DNA of 64,000 nucleotides from Burkholderia cenocepacia (GTDB taxonomy: Bacteria > Pseudomonadota > Gammaproteobacteria > Burkholderiales > Burkholderiaceae), in assembly GCF_014211915.1 (NCBI RefSeq), contig NZ_CP060040.1, positions 434,001 to 498,000 of the forward strand, read 5' to 3'. The notes below the pieces were generated by a model, which had not been told where the DNA came from, did not search any database, and was given only the letters and a program-made list of their open reading frames with translations. The position numbers were made by a program, and so were the translations under genes. Within the stretch, counting starts at the first letter, position 1; each line of letters begins with the position of its first letter. Of this stretch, positions 47,755-57,464 are shown one piece after another.

Positions 47755-48444
47755 ATGCTGGTGCTGATTGGGGTGCCGATCGTCGTGATCGGCTTCGCGC
47801 TGCGCTTCAATGCGCTGCTGGTGGTCACGATCGCTGGGCTCGCGACGGGGCTGGCGGGCGGGCTGAATTTCGTCGACATCGTCAGTGCGTTCGGCAAGGC
47901 GTTCACCGAGAACCGCTACATGGGGCTGATCTGGCTCACGCTGCCGGTGATCGCGCTGCTCGAGCGCAACGGGCTCAAGGAGCAGGCGAAGCGGATGATC
48001 TCGCGGGTGCAGGCGGCCACCACGGGCCGCGTGCTGATGCTGTACTTCGTGCTGCGTCAGGCGACCGCCGCGCTCGGCCTCACGTCGCTCGGCGGCCATG
48101 CGCAGATGGTGCGGCCGCTGATCGCGCCGATGGCCGAGGCCGCCGCGGTCGGCCGGCACGGCGAGCTGCCCGAGGCGGTGCGCCAGCAGATCCGCGCGCA
48201 TGCGTCGGGCGCCGACAACGTCGCCGTGTTCTTCGGCGAGGACATCTTCATCGCGATCCAGTCGATCCTGCTGATCAAGGGCTTTCTCGAACAGAACGGC
48301 ATCGCCATCGAGCCGCTGCACCTGTCGGTGTGGGCGATCCCGACCGCGATCGCCGCGCTGCTGATCCACTGCACGCGCCTCGCGCTGCTCGATCGCCGGC
48401 TCGCGCGCGGCTTCGGCCTGGTCAGGCAGGAGGGCGCGCGATGA
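47755..48444 (+). CDS. DUF969 membrane protein
   Basis: A 229-residue membrane protein with about six hydrophobic segments, beginning MLVLIGVPIVVIGFALRFN. The combination LIWLTLPVIALLERNGLKEQA and GADNVAVFFGEDIFIAIQSILL fits DUF969. DUF969 and DUF979 genes occur as pairs and are thought to form a two-part transporter; in many genomes they lie beside peptidase or pyroglutamate genes. AAGGAGGGG precedes the ATG. The next gene overlaps by four bases (ATGA). Confidence 0.82.
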   Translation: MLVLIGVPIVVIGFALRFNALLVVTIAGLATGLAGGLNFVDIVSAFGKAFTENRYMGLIWLTLPVIALLERNGLKEQAKRMISRVQAATTGRVLMLYFVLRQATAALGLTSLGGHAQMVRPLIAPMAEAAAVGRHGELPEAVRQQIRAHASGADNVAVFFGEDIFIAIQSILLIKGFLEQNGIAIEPLHLSVWAIPTAIAALLIHCTRLALLDRRLARGFGLVRQEGAR

Positions 48445-49391
48445 TCGGCCTCGAATCGCTGTACACGCTCGCGGGGCTGATGTTCGCCGCGTTCGCGTAC
48501 TTCAACCTGACGGATCGCACGAACCCGCGGCGCGTCGTCAATTTCGCGTTCTGGGCCATCTACGCGGTCACGTTCCTGTTCGGCGCGCTGCTGCCGCATT
48601 TCGTGACGGGGTGCCTCGCGATCGCGCTCGCGGTGATCGCCGGCTCCGGCAAGCTGGGCCGCGGCCGGTCCGACGAGGCCGGCGAAGCGGCGGCCGGGCG
48701 GCGTGAGACGCTCGCGCAGCGCTTCGGCAACCGGCTGTTCCTGCCCGCGCTGCTGATTCCGCTCGTCACGCTGATCGGCACGTTCGCGCTGAAGCTCGTG
48801 CCGTTCGTCGAGCCGAAGAGCGTGACGCTGATCTCGCTCGTGCTCGGCACGATCGTCGCGTTCGTCGTCGCGCTCGCGATGCTGCGCGATTCGCCCGTGC
48901 ATGCGCTGAAGGAGGCGCGCCACACGATGGATGCGGTCGGCTGGGCCGCGATCCTGCCGCAGATGCTCGCGGCGCTCGGCGCGCTGTTCGCGGTCGCGGG
49001 CGTCGGCGGCGTGGTGTCTGGGCTCGTGAAGGACTGGGTGCCGATCGATTCGCCGTTCGCGGTGGTCGCGGCCTATACGGTCGGCATGGCGCTGTTCACG
49101 ATGATCATGGGCAACGGCTTCGCCGCGTTCCCGGTGATGACGGCCGGCATCGGCCTGCCGCTGATCGTCCACCAGTTCCACGGCAATCCGGCGATCATGG
49201 GCGCGATCGGGATGCTGAGCGGCTTCTGCGGTACGCTGATGACGCCGATGGCCGCGAACTTCAACATCGTGCCCGCGGCGCTGCTCGAACTGAAGGACAA
49301 GAACGGCGTGATCAAGGCGCAGTGGCCGACCGCCGTGCTGCTGCTGGCCGTGAACACGCTGCTGATGTACGCGTTCGTATTCCGCTTCTGA
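48441..49391 (+). CDS. DUF979 membrane protein
   Basis: A 316-residue membrane protein with about nine hydrophobic segments. Landmarks of DUF979 include TLAGLMFAAFAYFNLTDRTN, GNGFAAFPVMTAGIGLP and GMLSGFCGTLMTPMAANFN. It overlaps the DUF969 gene by four bases, which indicates coupled translation and a joint complex. Substrate is unknown. It is followed after 19 bp by the DUF2891 gene. Confidence 0.82.
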   Translation: MIGLESLYTLAGLMFAAFAYFNLTDRTNPRRVVNFAFWAIYAVTFLFGALLPHFVTGCLAIALAVIAGSGKLGRGRSDEAGEAAAGRRETLAQRFGNRLFLPALLIPLVTLIGTFALKLVPFVEPKSVTLISLVLGTIVAFVVALAMLRDSPVHALKEARHTMDAVGWAAILPQMLAALGALFAVAGVGGVVSGLVKDWVPIDSPFAVVAAYTVGMALFTMIMGNGFAAFPVMTAGIGLPLIVHQFHGNPAIMGAIGMLSGFCGTLMTPMAANFNIVPAALLELKDKNGVIKAQWPTAVLLLAVNTLLMYAFVFRF

Positions 49392-49410
49392 TTCGATGGA
49401 CGAGATCCTC

Positions 49411-50432
49411 ATGACCGACCGACTCACCCCGAACTCGCGTCGAAATTCGCGTCGCTCGCGCTCGCGCACCTGACCCGCGAATATCCGAACAAGCTCACGC
49501 ATGCGCTCGAAGGGCCGCACGACGTGCAGGGCCCGCGCGCATTGCACCCGATCTTCTACGGAAGCTACGACTGGCATTCGTGCGTGCACGGCTACTGGCT
49601 TGTGCTGCGCGTGCTCGAACGCTTCCCGGCATTGCCGGAGGCCGAGCGCATCGTCGCGATCGTCGACGCGCATTTCACCGACGCGAACGTCGCCGGCGAG
49701 CGCGCGTATCTCGCGCGGCCGCACAACGCCGGCTTCGAGCGGCCGTACGGCTGGGCGTGGCTGCTCGCGCTCGTCGCGCAGCTCGAGCGGCTCGCGCTGA
49801 AGGGCGTGCTGCCGCAGGCCGCGCGCTGGGCGAAGACGCTGGCGCCGCTGGCCGACCTGTTCGTGTCGCGCTTCGAGACGTTCCTGCCGAAGGCCACCTA
49901 TCCGCTGCGCGTCGGTACGCACTTCAACACCGCGTTCGCGCTGGCGCTCGCGCTCGATTTCGCGCGCGATACGCGGCGCGACGGGCTCGCGGCGCTGATC
50001 GTCGATACCGCGAAGCGCTGGCACCTGAACGACGTCGCGTGCCAGGCGTGGGAGCCGTCGGGCGACGAATTCCTGTCGCCCGCGCTGATGGAAGCCGAAC
50101 TGATGCGGCGGGTGCTGCCGGCCGCCGAATTCGACGGCTGGTTCGCGCGTTTCCTGCCCGATCTCGCGCAAGGCGAGCCGGCGACGCTGTTCGAGCCGGC
50201 GACGGTCAGCGACCGCAGCGACGGCAAGATCGCGCACCTCGACGGGCTGAACCTGAGCCGCGCGTGGTGCCAGCGTTCGCTGGCCGGCGCGCTGCCGGAA
50301 GGCGATGCGCGGCGCGCGAAGCTGCTCGATGCGGCCGACCGGCATCTCGCGAGCGCGCTCGCGCACGTGGCCGGCGACTACATGGGCGAGCACTGGCTCG
50401 CGACGTTCGCGTTGCTCGCGCTGGACGCGTAG
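49411..50432 (+). pseudogene. DUF2891 protein gene with one-base frameshift near the 5' end
   Basis: The natural start appears to be ATG 49411 (MTDRLTP), but the frame then runs to a TGA after 20 codons. Adding one G at about 49431 (ACCCCG-AACTCGCG) would restore ELASKFASLALAHLTREYP in frame with a long open frame to 50432. The restored protein would have 340 residues with the DUF2891 landmarks HPIFYGSYDWHSCVHGYWLV and ACQAWEPSGDEFLSPAL. Translation from the in-frame GTG at 49524 could give a 302-residue product lacking 38 residues. DUF2891 may be an enzyme with an alpha/alpha barrel; its role beside DUF969-DUF979 is unknown. Real lesion or sequencing error cannot be told. Confidence 0.75.
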
Positions 50433-50589
50433 CGCGCCATCGGGCTTTCGTGGAAGGCGACCGCCTTTGCGTCGGACGCAACACCGCTTTCCACGACCGG
50501 GCCGACGCGCGGCGGCGACGACTCGCTACACTGCCGTACCGGTTGGATGGGCCCCGGCATCAGGCCCGCGAGCAAGGAGACAGAAGAGG

Positions 50590-51651
50590 ATGGAGACCCC
50601 ACGCGCAGCGGTCGTCACGTACCGCGGCAATGCGATCGAGAACACGCACGTCGCCCATGTGGCGGTCGTCGATGCACGCGGCCGGCTGCTGGCCCGGTTC
50701 GGCGATCCGTACCGGATGACGCTCGCGCGGTCGGCGGCCAAGCCGGCGCAGGCGCTGTCGGTGATCGAGACGGGCGCGCCGGAACGCTTCGGCTTCGACG
50801 ACGCGGACATCGCGCTGATGTGCGCGTCGCACAGCAGCGAGGATCGTCACATCGAACGCACGCGCGCGATGCTCGCGAAGGTCGACGCGCACGAATCGGA
50901 TCTGCGCTGCGGCGGCCATCCGCCGTTGTCCGACGCGGTGTACCGGTCGTGGATCAAGCGCGACTACACGCCGACCGGCGTATGCAGCAACTGTTCGGGC
51001 AAGCATGTCGGGATGCTGGCCGGCGCGCAGGCGATCGGCGCGGCGATCGCCGATTACCATCTGCCCGACCATCCGATGCAGGTACGCGTGAAGCAGGTGG
51101 TGGCCGACGCGTGCGGCCTGCGCGACGATGAAGTCGACTGGGGTATCGACGGCTGCAACCTGCCGACGCCGGCGTTCTCGCTGGACCGGCTGGCGCGCCT
51201 GTACGCGTCGCTGGCCGACGGCGCGGACGCGGTGGAAGCGGGTGGCGCGGTGACCGATCGGGTGCGCGCACTGGCGCGCATTCATCGCGCGATGACCGCC
51301 TATCCGGAACTGGTCGCGGGCGACGGACGCTATTGCACGGTGCTGATGAACGCGTTCGGCGGGCAGGTGGTCGGCAAGCTCGGCGCCGATGCATGCTACG
51401 GGATCGGCGTGCGCGCGTCGGAACGCACGCGGCAACTCGGCGCGGACGGTGCGCTCGGCGTCTCGGTGAAGATCGAGGACGGCAATCTCGACGTACTCTA
51501 TATGGTCGTCAGCGAAATCCTCGAGCGGCTGCGGATCGGCACGGCCGAGCAGCGCGCGCAACTGGCCGCGTTCCACCGGCCGCGGATGCTCAACACGCAG
51601 GGCGTCGAGTTCGGGCACGCGACGTTCCCGTTCGACTTGCAGGCGGCCTGA
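50590..51651 (+). CDS. L-asparaginase, Rhizobium etli ReAV type (Asparaginase_II family)
   Basis: A 353-residue class 3 asparaginase converting asparagine to aspartate and ammonia. Residues known from ReAV lie at identical numbers here: Ser48 and Lys51 (RSAAK), Ser80, the zinc ligands Cys135, Lys138 (CSNCSGK) and Cys189, and Asp187 (GIDGC). This supports both function and start. A ribosome site (AAGGAG) precedes the ATG. It is followed by a LysR gene in the opposite direction and then aspartase and a permease, an asparagine-use locus. Confidence 0.9.
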   Translation: METPRAAVVTYRGNAIENTHVAHVAVVDARGRLLARFGDPYRMTLARSAAKPAQALSVIETGAPERFGFDDADIALMCASHSSEDRHIERTRAMLAKVDAHESDLRCGGHPPLSDAVYRSWIKRDYTPTGVCSNCSGKHVGMLAGAQAIGAAIADYHLPDHPMQVRVKQVVADACGLRDDEVDWGIDGCNLPTPAFSLDRLARLYASLADGADAVEAGGAVTDRVRALARIHRAMTAYPELVAGDGRYCTVLMNAFGGQVVGKLGADACYGIGVRASERTRQLGADGALGVSVKIEDGNLDVLYMVVSEILERLRIGTAEQRAQLAAFHRPRMLNTQGVEFGHATFPFDLQAA

Positions 51652-51661
51652 ACGCGGTGGC

Positions 51662-51704
51662 CGCGCCGATGCGCGGCCCGCGATCCGGGCCCCGCATCGG
51701 CGCG
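51662..51704. terminator. Long bidirectional hairpin between asparaginase and LysR genes
   Basis: CGCGCCGATGCG (51662-51673) pairs with CGCATCGGCGCG (51693-51704) over 12 bp, with an inner GGCCCG/CGGGCC stem extending it. It lies exactly between the two convergent stops. Confidence 0.65.
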
Positions 51705-52679
51705 CTACGCGCGAGCGTCGCGAATCTTCGCCAGTTCCCGCTCCGACAGCTCGCCGATCTGCGCGAGGTGTTCCGCCAGAAAATCCTTGAGCACGCGCAG
51801 CTTCGCCGAGCTGCGTCGGTTCGCCAGATACGCGATGTAGATGAATTCGCCGGTCAGCCGGTTCTGCAGCCGGTAGCGCGGCAGCACGGCTTCGAGCTGG
51901 CCGCTCGCGAGCAGGTCGCGCACCAGCCAGATCTCGAATTCCGCGATGCCGAGCCCCGCGCAGGTCGCTTCCAGCAGCAGCTCCGAGTGGTCGGTGACGA
52001 GATTGCCGGCCGGCAGCACGCTGTGCTGCGTGTCGCCGCGCACGAGCGCCCAGCGCGGATCGCCTTCCGGGTGCACGTAGCGCAGGCAGTTGTGGTGCGT
52101 CAGGTCGTCCGGCGTTGCGGGGCGCCCGCAGCGGTCGAGGTAGCCGGGCGTCGCGCACAGGATGCTGTCGTTGCGCGACAGCCGGTGGACGACCAGGTTG
52201 TCCAGGTAGTTCTCGCCTTCGTGGATGTCGAGGTCGAAGCCGCCCGCCACGAGGTCGTTGTGGTTGTCGGTGAGCCGCACGTCGAGCTGGATCGTCGGAT
52301 AGCGCGCGAGAAACGGCGCGATCAGCGGCGCGAGATGGCGGCGGCCGAACGCGACCGGCGCGGTGAGCTTCAGCGGGCCGCTCGGCTGCGCATTCAGCTC
52401 GGCGACGACGCGTAGCGTGTCGTCGAGATCGGCGATCAGCGTGACCGCGCGCTCCAGGTAGATGTGGCCGGCTTCGGTGAGCGTCACGCTGTGCGTGGAG
52501 CGGTGCAGCAGCGCGACGCCGAGCGCCTCCTCGATCGCCGTGACCTTGCGCGCGACGGTCGACGTCGACACGTGCATCTCCTTCGCGACCGCCGAAAAAC
52601 TTCCTGTTTCGACCACCCGCACGAATGCGCGCATCGCGCCCAGATGATCGATGCCGGTTTCTCTCGCGCCTTTTTTCAT
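51705..52679 (-). CDS. LysR-family regulator of the asparagine locus
   Basis: A 324-residue regulator: helix-turn-helix at about residues 17-75 (AMRAFVRVVETGSFSAVAKE, STSTVARKVTAIEEAL), then the effector domain (GPLKLTAPVAFGRRHLAP). It lies between the asparaginase gene, on which it converges, and aspA, from which it diverges with 142 bp between starts. It is therefore likely to control the aspA-permease operon. Start 52679 gives the standard N terminus (MKKGARETGIDHLGAM). Confidence 0.86.
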   Translation of the reverse strand: MKKGARETGIDHLGAMRAFVRVVETGSFSAVAKEMHVSTSTVARKVTAIEEALGVALLHRSTHSVTLTEAGHIYLERAVTLIADLDDTLRVVAELNAQPSGPLKLTAPVAFGRRHLAPLIAPFLARYPTIQLDVRLTDNHNDLVAGGFDLDIHEGENYLDNLVVHRLSRNDSILCATPGYLDRCGRPATPDDLTHHNCLRYVHPEGDPRWALVRGDTQHSVLPAGNLVTDHSELLLEATCAGLGIAEFEIWLVRDLLASGQLEAVLPRYRLQNRLTGEFIYIAYLANRRSSAKLRVLKDFLAEHLAQIGELSERELAKIRDARA

Positions 52680-52821
52680 TCGATTCTCGCTGTTGCGTCT
52701 CACGCAAAACCGCTTTCGATAATACAGAAGCGAGCTTGTTTTTGCAAAGGCATAGAATGCGAACCCGTCGCGTCGGGAAGCGGCGAACGACGAGCGGCAC
52801 GAGACATCCAGGAGGGGCACG

Positions 52822-54228
52822 ATGACCGAAAACGGCTTCCGCGTCGAAGCGGATCTTTTAGGCAAACGAAGTATTCCCGATACCGCCTATTACGGCGTCC
52901 ATACGCTGCGCGCGAAAGAGAATTTCGACATTTCCGGCCGCACCATTGCGTCGCTGCCGTACCTCGTGATGGCGCTCGCGTCCGTGAAGGAAGCGGCGGC
53001 CGACGCCAATTGCGAACTCGGCCTGCTGCCGCGGCCGTACCGCGATGCGATCGCCGCCGCGTGCGTCGAGATCCGCGAAGGGCGGCTGCACGACCAGTTC
53101 GTCGTCGACGTGATCCAGGGCGGCGCCGGCACGTCGACCAACATGAACGCGAACGAGGTGATCTGCAACCGCGCGCTCGAAATCATGGGGCACGCGCGCG
53201 GGCAGTACGAATACCTGCATCCGAACGAGCACGTCAATCTCGCGCAGAGCACCAACGACGTCTATCCGACCGCGATCCGCATCGCGACCTGCTTCGCGGT
53301 CGAACACCTGCTCGAGGCGATGGCGCGGCTGCGCGATGCATTCGCGGAGCGCGCCGACGCGTTCGCCGGCTTGCTGAAGCTCGGCCGCACCCAATTGCAG
53401 GATGCGGTGCCGATGACCCTCGGCCAGGAATTCTCGACCTACGCGGTGATGCTGACGGAAGACATCGCGCGGCTGCAGGAAGCCGGCTGGCTGATTCGCG
53501 AGATTAACCTCGGCGCGACCGCGATCGGCACGGGCATCACCGCGCACCCGCAGTACGCGGAGAAGGCGCTGGCCGCGCTGCGCCGCATCACCGGGCTCGA
53601 CCTGAGCACCGCGCCGAACCTGATCGAAGCGACGCAGGATTGCGGCGCGTTCGTCCAGGTGTCGGGCGTGCTCAAGCGGATCGCCGTCAAGCTGTCGAAG
53701 ATCTGCAACGACCTGCGGCTGCTGTCGAGCGGCCCGCGCGCGGGCTTCGGCGAGATCAACCTGCCGCCCGTGCAGGCCGGCTCGTCGATCATGCCCGGCA
53801 AGGTGAATCCGGTGATCCCGGAAGTCGTCAACCAGGTCGCGTTCGAGGTGTTCGGCAACGACCTGACCATCACCTTCGCGGCCGAGGCCGGCCAGCTTCA
53901 GCTCAACGCGTTCGAACCGGTGATCGCGAGCGCGCTGTTCCGCAGCTTCAGCCACCTGACGGCCGCCTGCACGACGCTCGCGCAGCGATGCGTGAGCGGC
54001 ATCACCGCGAATCCCGAGCGGCTGCGCGAAACGATGGAGCGCTCGGTCGCGCTCGCGACCGCGCTGAACCCGTACATCGGCTACAAGCGCGCGACCGCCG
54101 TGGCCGCCGAAGCGCATGCGACCGGCAAATCGATCCGCGAGGTCGTGCTGGCGCACGAACTGATGACCGACGCGCAACTCGACGAAGCGCTGCAGCCCGA
54201 AGTGCTGATCCGGCCGCGGGCGTTTTGA
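52822..54228 (+). CDS. aspA: Aspartate ammonia-lyase
   Basis: A 468-residue aspartase/fumarase-superfamily enzyme that deaminates aspartate to fumarate. The superfamily signature [11 protein letters not shown] is present, as are the conserved [10 protein letters not shown] and [15 protein letters not shown] regions; the first segment [16 protein letters not shown] is typical of aspartase. Fumarase is less likely because of the surrounding asparaginase and amino-acid permease genes. GGAGGGG precedes the ATG. The permease follows after 77 bp. Confidence 0.93.
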   Translation: MTENGFRVEADLLGKRSIPDTAYYGVHTLRAKENFDISGRTIASLPYLVMALASVKEAAADANCELGLLPRPYRDAIAAACVEIREGRLHDQFVVDVIQGGAGTSTNMNANEVICNRALEIMGHARGQYEYLHPNEHVNLAQSTNDVYPTAIRIATCFAVEHLLEAMARLRDAFAERADAFAGLLKLGRTQLQDAVPMTLGQEFSTYAVMLTEDIARLQEAGWLIREINLGATAIGTGITAHPQYAEKALAALRRITGLDLSTAPNLIEATQDCGAFVQVSGVLKRIAVKLSKICNDLRLLSSGPRAGFGEINLPPVQAGSSIMPGKVNPVIPEVVNQVAFEVFGNDLTITFAAEAGQLQLNAFEPVIASALFRSFSHLTAACTTLAQRCVSGITANPERLRETMERSVALATALNPYIGYKRATAVAAEAHATGKSIREVVLAHELMTDAQLDEALQPEVLIRPRAF

Positions 54229-54305
54229 CGCCGGCCGGCTCGCAGCCGTACCGAAAGCGCCTCCGTAGCGGGGCGCGACACATCAACAAACAACGGAGAC
54301 TCACG

Positions 54306-55811
54306 ATGACACACCCCAGCGAGCGCCCGGCCGGCCCGGCCGGCGGCGCGGATGCCGTGCATGCCGACCCCGATGCGATGTTCGCGTCGCACGAAGCCGG
54401 CTATGCGAAGCAGTTGAAGCCACGCCACGTGCAGATGATCGCGATGGGCGGGGCGATCGGCACCGGCCTCTTTCTCGGCGCGGGCGGGCGCCTGCAAAGC
54501 GCGGGGCCGGCGCTCGCGCTCGTGTATCTCGTGTGCGGCGTGTTCGCGTTCCTGATCATGCGCGCGCTCGGCGAGCTCGTGATGCACCGGCCGACCAGCG
54601 GCAGCTTCGTGTCGTACGCACGGGAGTTCATGGGCGAGCGCGCATCGTTCGTCGCGGGCTGGATGTACTACCTGAACTGGGCGACGACCGGCATCGTCGA
54701 CATCACCGCGGTCGCGATCTACATGAAGTACTGGGCCGTGTTCACCGACGTGCCGCAATGGGTGTTCGCGCTTGGCGCGCTCGGGATCGTGTCGGTGATG
54801 AACATGATCGGCGTGAAGGTGTTCGGCGAGATGGAGTTCTGGTTCTCGCTCGTCAAGGTCGGCACGCTCGCGGTGTTTCTCGCGGTCGGCGCGGTATTTC
54901 TCGCGAGCGGCCATCCGGTGGCGGGGCAGATGACGGGGCTGCATCTCGTCGCGGATCACGGCGGGATCTTCCCGCACGGCATCCTGCCGGCCGTGCTGAT
55001 CGTGCAGGGCGTCGTGTTCGCTTACGCGAGCATCGAACTCGTCGGCGTCGCCGCGGGCGAGACGGCGGACGCGCGCAAGGTGCTGCCGAAGGCGATCAAC
55101 AGCGTGATGTGGCGCATCGCGCTGTTCTATGTCGGCTCGGTCGTGCTGCTGACGATGCTGCTGCCGTGGACCGCGTACAGCGCGCACGAAAGCCCGTTCG
55201 TCACGTTCTTCAGCAAGCTCGGCGTGCCGTACGTCGGTACGGTGATGAACGTCGTGGTGCTGACCGCCGCGCTGTCGAGCCTGAATTCCGGCCTCTATTC
55301 GACGGGCCGCGTGCTGCGCTCGCTCGCGATGGGCGGCTCGGCGCCGCGTTTCGTGTCGCGGATGAACGCGCGCGGCGTGCCGTACGGCGGCATCCTGATC
55401 ACGGTCGCGATCAACGCGATCGGCGTGCCGCTCAACTACATCGTGCCGGCCCAGGCGTTCGAGATCGTGCTGAACATGGCGTCGCTCGGGATCATCACGA
55501 CGTGGGGCTTCATCGTGATGTGCCAGATCCTGTTCCGCCGCGCGGTCGATCGCGGCGAGATGAAGGCCGTGTCGTTCCGGATGCCGGGCGCGCCGTTCAC
55601 GTCGTGGCTCACGCTCGCTTTCCTGGTCGGCGTGCTGGTGCTGATGGCGTTCGATTATCCGGGCGGCACGTGGACCATCGCGACGATTCCGGTCGTCGTG
55701 CTCGCGCTGGTGATCGGCTGGAAGCTGGCGAAACGCGGCGCCGAGCGCGAGCGGGCGGCGGCGATGCCTGCATCCGTGCGTGGCGTTGCGGACCCTGCGC
55801 GGAACGCGTGA
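54306..55811 (+). CDS. ansP: APC-family amino acid permease, AnsP-like
   Basis: A 501-residue permease with twelve hydrophobic helices. The APC motif [18 protein letters not shown] starts the transport domain at about residue 40; [20 protein letters not shown] and [20 protein letters not shown] resemble asparagine permease AnsP. GGAGACTCACG supplies the ribosome site. Context (asparaginase, aspartase) supports asparagine or aspartate uptake; the exact substrate is inferred. Confidence 0.85.
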   Translation: MTHPSERPAGPAGGADAVHADPDAMFASHEAGYAKQLKPRHVQMIAMGGAIGTGLFLGAGGRLQSAGPALALVYLVCGVFAFLIMRALGELVMHRPTSGSFVSYAREFMGERASFVAGWMYYLNWATTGIVDITAVAIYMKYWAVFTDVPQWVFALGALGIVSVMNMIGVKVFGEMEFWFSLVKVGTLAVFLAVGAVFLASGHPVAGQMTGLHLVADHGGIFPHGILPAVLIVQGVVFAYASIELVGVAAGETADARKVLPKAINSVMWRIALFYVGSVVLLTMLLPWTAYSAHESPFVTFFSKLGVPYVGTVMNVVVLTAALSSLNSGLYSTGRVLRSLAMGGSAPRFVSRMNARGVPYGGILITVAINAIGVPLNYIVPAQAFEIVLNMASLGIITTWGFIVMCQILFRRAVDRGEMKAVSFRMPGAPFTSWLTLAFLVGVLVLMAFDYPGGTWTIATIPVVVLALVIGWKLAKRGAERERAAAMPASVRGVADPARNA

Positions 55812-55876
55812 CGGCATGTACCGGGGGGCGGTCCGTTCGCGGGCCGGCGCCCCTGGTGCGTTCGGTTCACATTCAG

Positions 55877-56560
55877 TTAGTTCAACCCGGCGCGCTCACC
55901 GACCCATCGGCCGAAATCGCCGGCCATCTCCGCGGTCAGCTCGTGGCCGGCCGCATACAGCCGCGTGTCGTGCGCGACGCCGAGCGCCGTCAGCTTCGCG
56001 TCGGCCTTGTCCGCCCACGAGACGGGCAGCTTGTCGTCGAAGCGGCCATGCATCACCAGCGCGTGCAGCGTGCTCAATGCATCGCGCGGCGCGATCAGCG
56101 GATCGATTTCCGGCAGGATGCGCCCGCACAGCACGGCGAACGCACTCACGTCGCCGGGCGACGTGAGGCCGACGCTCGCGCTCATGATGCCGCCCTGACT
56201 GAAGCCGGCGATCACGGTCGGCAACGCGGGCGCGGCGCCATCCCGCGCGCGCAGCGCATGCAGCAGCGTGATCAGTTGCACGCGGCTCTCGTCCGCACGC
56301 GCGGCATCGATTTCAGGGCCGTTCGGGCCGAAACGCACCGGAAACCACGCATGCTGACTGGGCCCGAACGTGAGCGGGCCGCGCAGGAACGCGATTTCGA
56401 TGCGCGGATCGATCACGTCGGCCACGTTCAGCAGGTTGGTTTCGTTGCCGCCGACGCCGTGCAGCAGCAACAGGCGGGCGGCGGGACGGCCGGCGGCCGG
56501 GCGTACACGGTACTGCAGGCCGGAATCGGGATCGGTGGTCAGCGGCAGGGCGTCGGTCAT
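55877..56560 (-). CDS. Phospholipase/carboxylesterase-family alpha/beta hydrolase
   Basis: A 227-residue serine hydrolase of the Abhydrolase_2 family. The nucleophile is in GFSQGG, the acid is probably Asp in MHGRFDDKLPV, and the His is in AAGHELTAEM. The oxyanion region is LLLHGVGGNETN. No signal peptide. Such enzymes hydrolyse short esters or lysophospholipids; the substrate is unknown. It converges on the permease gene and is divergent from vapBC. Confidence 0.82.
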   Translation of the reverse strand: MTDALPLTTDPDSGLQYRVRPAAGRPAARLLLLHGVGGNETNLLNVADVIDPRIEIAFLRGPLTFGPSQHAWFPVRFGPNGPEIDAARADESRVQLITLLHALRARDGAAPALPTVIAGFSQGGIMSASVGLTSPGDVSAFAVLCGRILPEIDPLIAPRDALSTLHALVMHGRFDDKLPVSWADKADAKLTALGVAHDTRLYAAGHELTAEMAGDFGRWVGERAGLN

Positions 56561-56774
56561 CGCGTGGGTCCGGAAAGAGGTCGATGCGACAGTCTAGAGC
56601 GGGCGGATCGAGAGAGGAATCGCCGGGGCGGGATTGATTGTTTCCTGGGCGGAATGAATCGGGGCACCATGCGTTGCGGAGCGGATCGCGATGTCACGCG
56701 GCCACGCATGGCCGGACGGCCCGGATATACGCCGACGACAGGCCGATTGGACGATTCGTCATTCTCACGTACAG

Positions 56775-56802
56775 TTGATAAAATAGATACATTCTGTAGA
56801 TA
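56775..56802 (+). promoter_or_regulatory. vapBC promoter with direct repeats
   Basis: TTGATA (56775-56780), 16 bp, then TAGATA (56797-56802) make a good sigma-70-like promoter. The stretch contains a direct repeat TAGATAC (56784-56790 and 56797-56803), a plausible VapB/VapBC operator for autorepression. A ribosome site (GGATGGAG) follows before the vapB start. Confidence 0.6.
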
Positions 56803-56817
56803 CGTGAGGATGGAGCG

Positions 56818-57060
56818 ATGAATACTGCAAAGCTCTTCAAGCATGGCGGCTCGCAGGCTGTCCGGCTACCGAAGGATTTCCGCTTCGATACGGCCGAGGT
56901 TCGCATCCGCCGCCATGGGGCGGCCGTCATTCTCGAGCCGATGCCGCAAGACTGGGCTTGGCTGGCACCGCTGATCGGTCCGGTGGACGCCGATTTCGAG
57001 GCTGCCGCGACCACGCAGCCGTCCGGTCAGGAGCGCTCGGGTCTGGACGTGTTCGAATGA
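56818..57060 (+). CDS. vapB: VapB-family antitoxin
   Basis: An 80-residue antitoxin with an N-terminal AbrB/MazE-like DNA-binding domain (KLFKHGGSQAVRLPKDFRF) and an acidic C-terminal tail for binding VapC. The reading frame is complete. Its stop overlaps the vapC start (ATGA). The base composition of its promoter region is AT-richer than the surrounding genes, in keeping with a mobile toxin-antitoxin module. Confidence 0.88.
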   Translation: MNTAKLFKHGGSQAVRLPKDFRFDTAEVRIRRHGAAVILEPMPQDWAWLAPLIGPVDADFEAAATTQPSGQERSGLDVFE

Positions 57061-57464
57061 AGTTCCTGCTGGATACCAACGCGGTGATCGCCATTCTCAA
57101 AGGCGAGCCGGCGATACTGGCCCGTTTGCATGCCTGGCGGCCGGCCGATTTCGGGGTCCCGGCGATCGTCGCGCACGAGCTCTATTACGGCGCGTACAAG
57201 AGCCAGCGAGCGGCTGCGAACGTCGCGCGTGTCGACGCGCTGCAGTTCGAGGTCGTATCGTTCGACACCGAGGATGCACAGCATGCGGGTGAAATTCGTG
57301 CGCACCTGATCGCGGCCGGCACGCCGATCGGTCCATACGATGCATTGATCGCAGGGTAGGCGCGTGCGCGGCACCTGGTGCTGGTCACGCACAACGTCCG
57401 CGAATTCGAGCGCGTTCCGCGGCTGCAATTCGAAGACTGGCTCGCCGAGCCGAGCGAAGGCTGA
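57057..57464 (+). pseudogene. vapC: VapC PIN-domain toxin interrupted by an amber codon
   Basis: The frame starts MKFLLDTNAVIAIL with the PIN acids Asp6, Glu41 (AHELYYG) and Asp95 (YDALIAG), then meets TAG at 57357-57359 after 100 codons. The same frame continues as ARARHLVLVTHNVREFERV and ends naturally at 57464, giving 135 residues if the TAG is read as CAG (Gln). The lost part holds the last conserved THNVREF motif of the nuclease. A C-to-T change is the simplest explanation. The truncated toxin is probably inactive while the antitoxin remains complete. Confidence 0.85.

Noticed and set aside
52753..52758. TAGAAT as a -10 element for aspA
   Set aside because: No acceptable -35 hexamer at 16-18 bp upstream; left unassigned.
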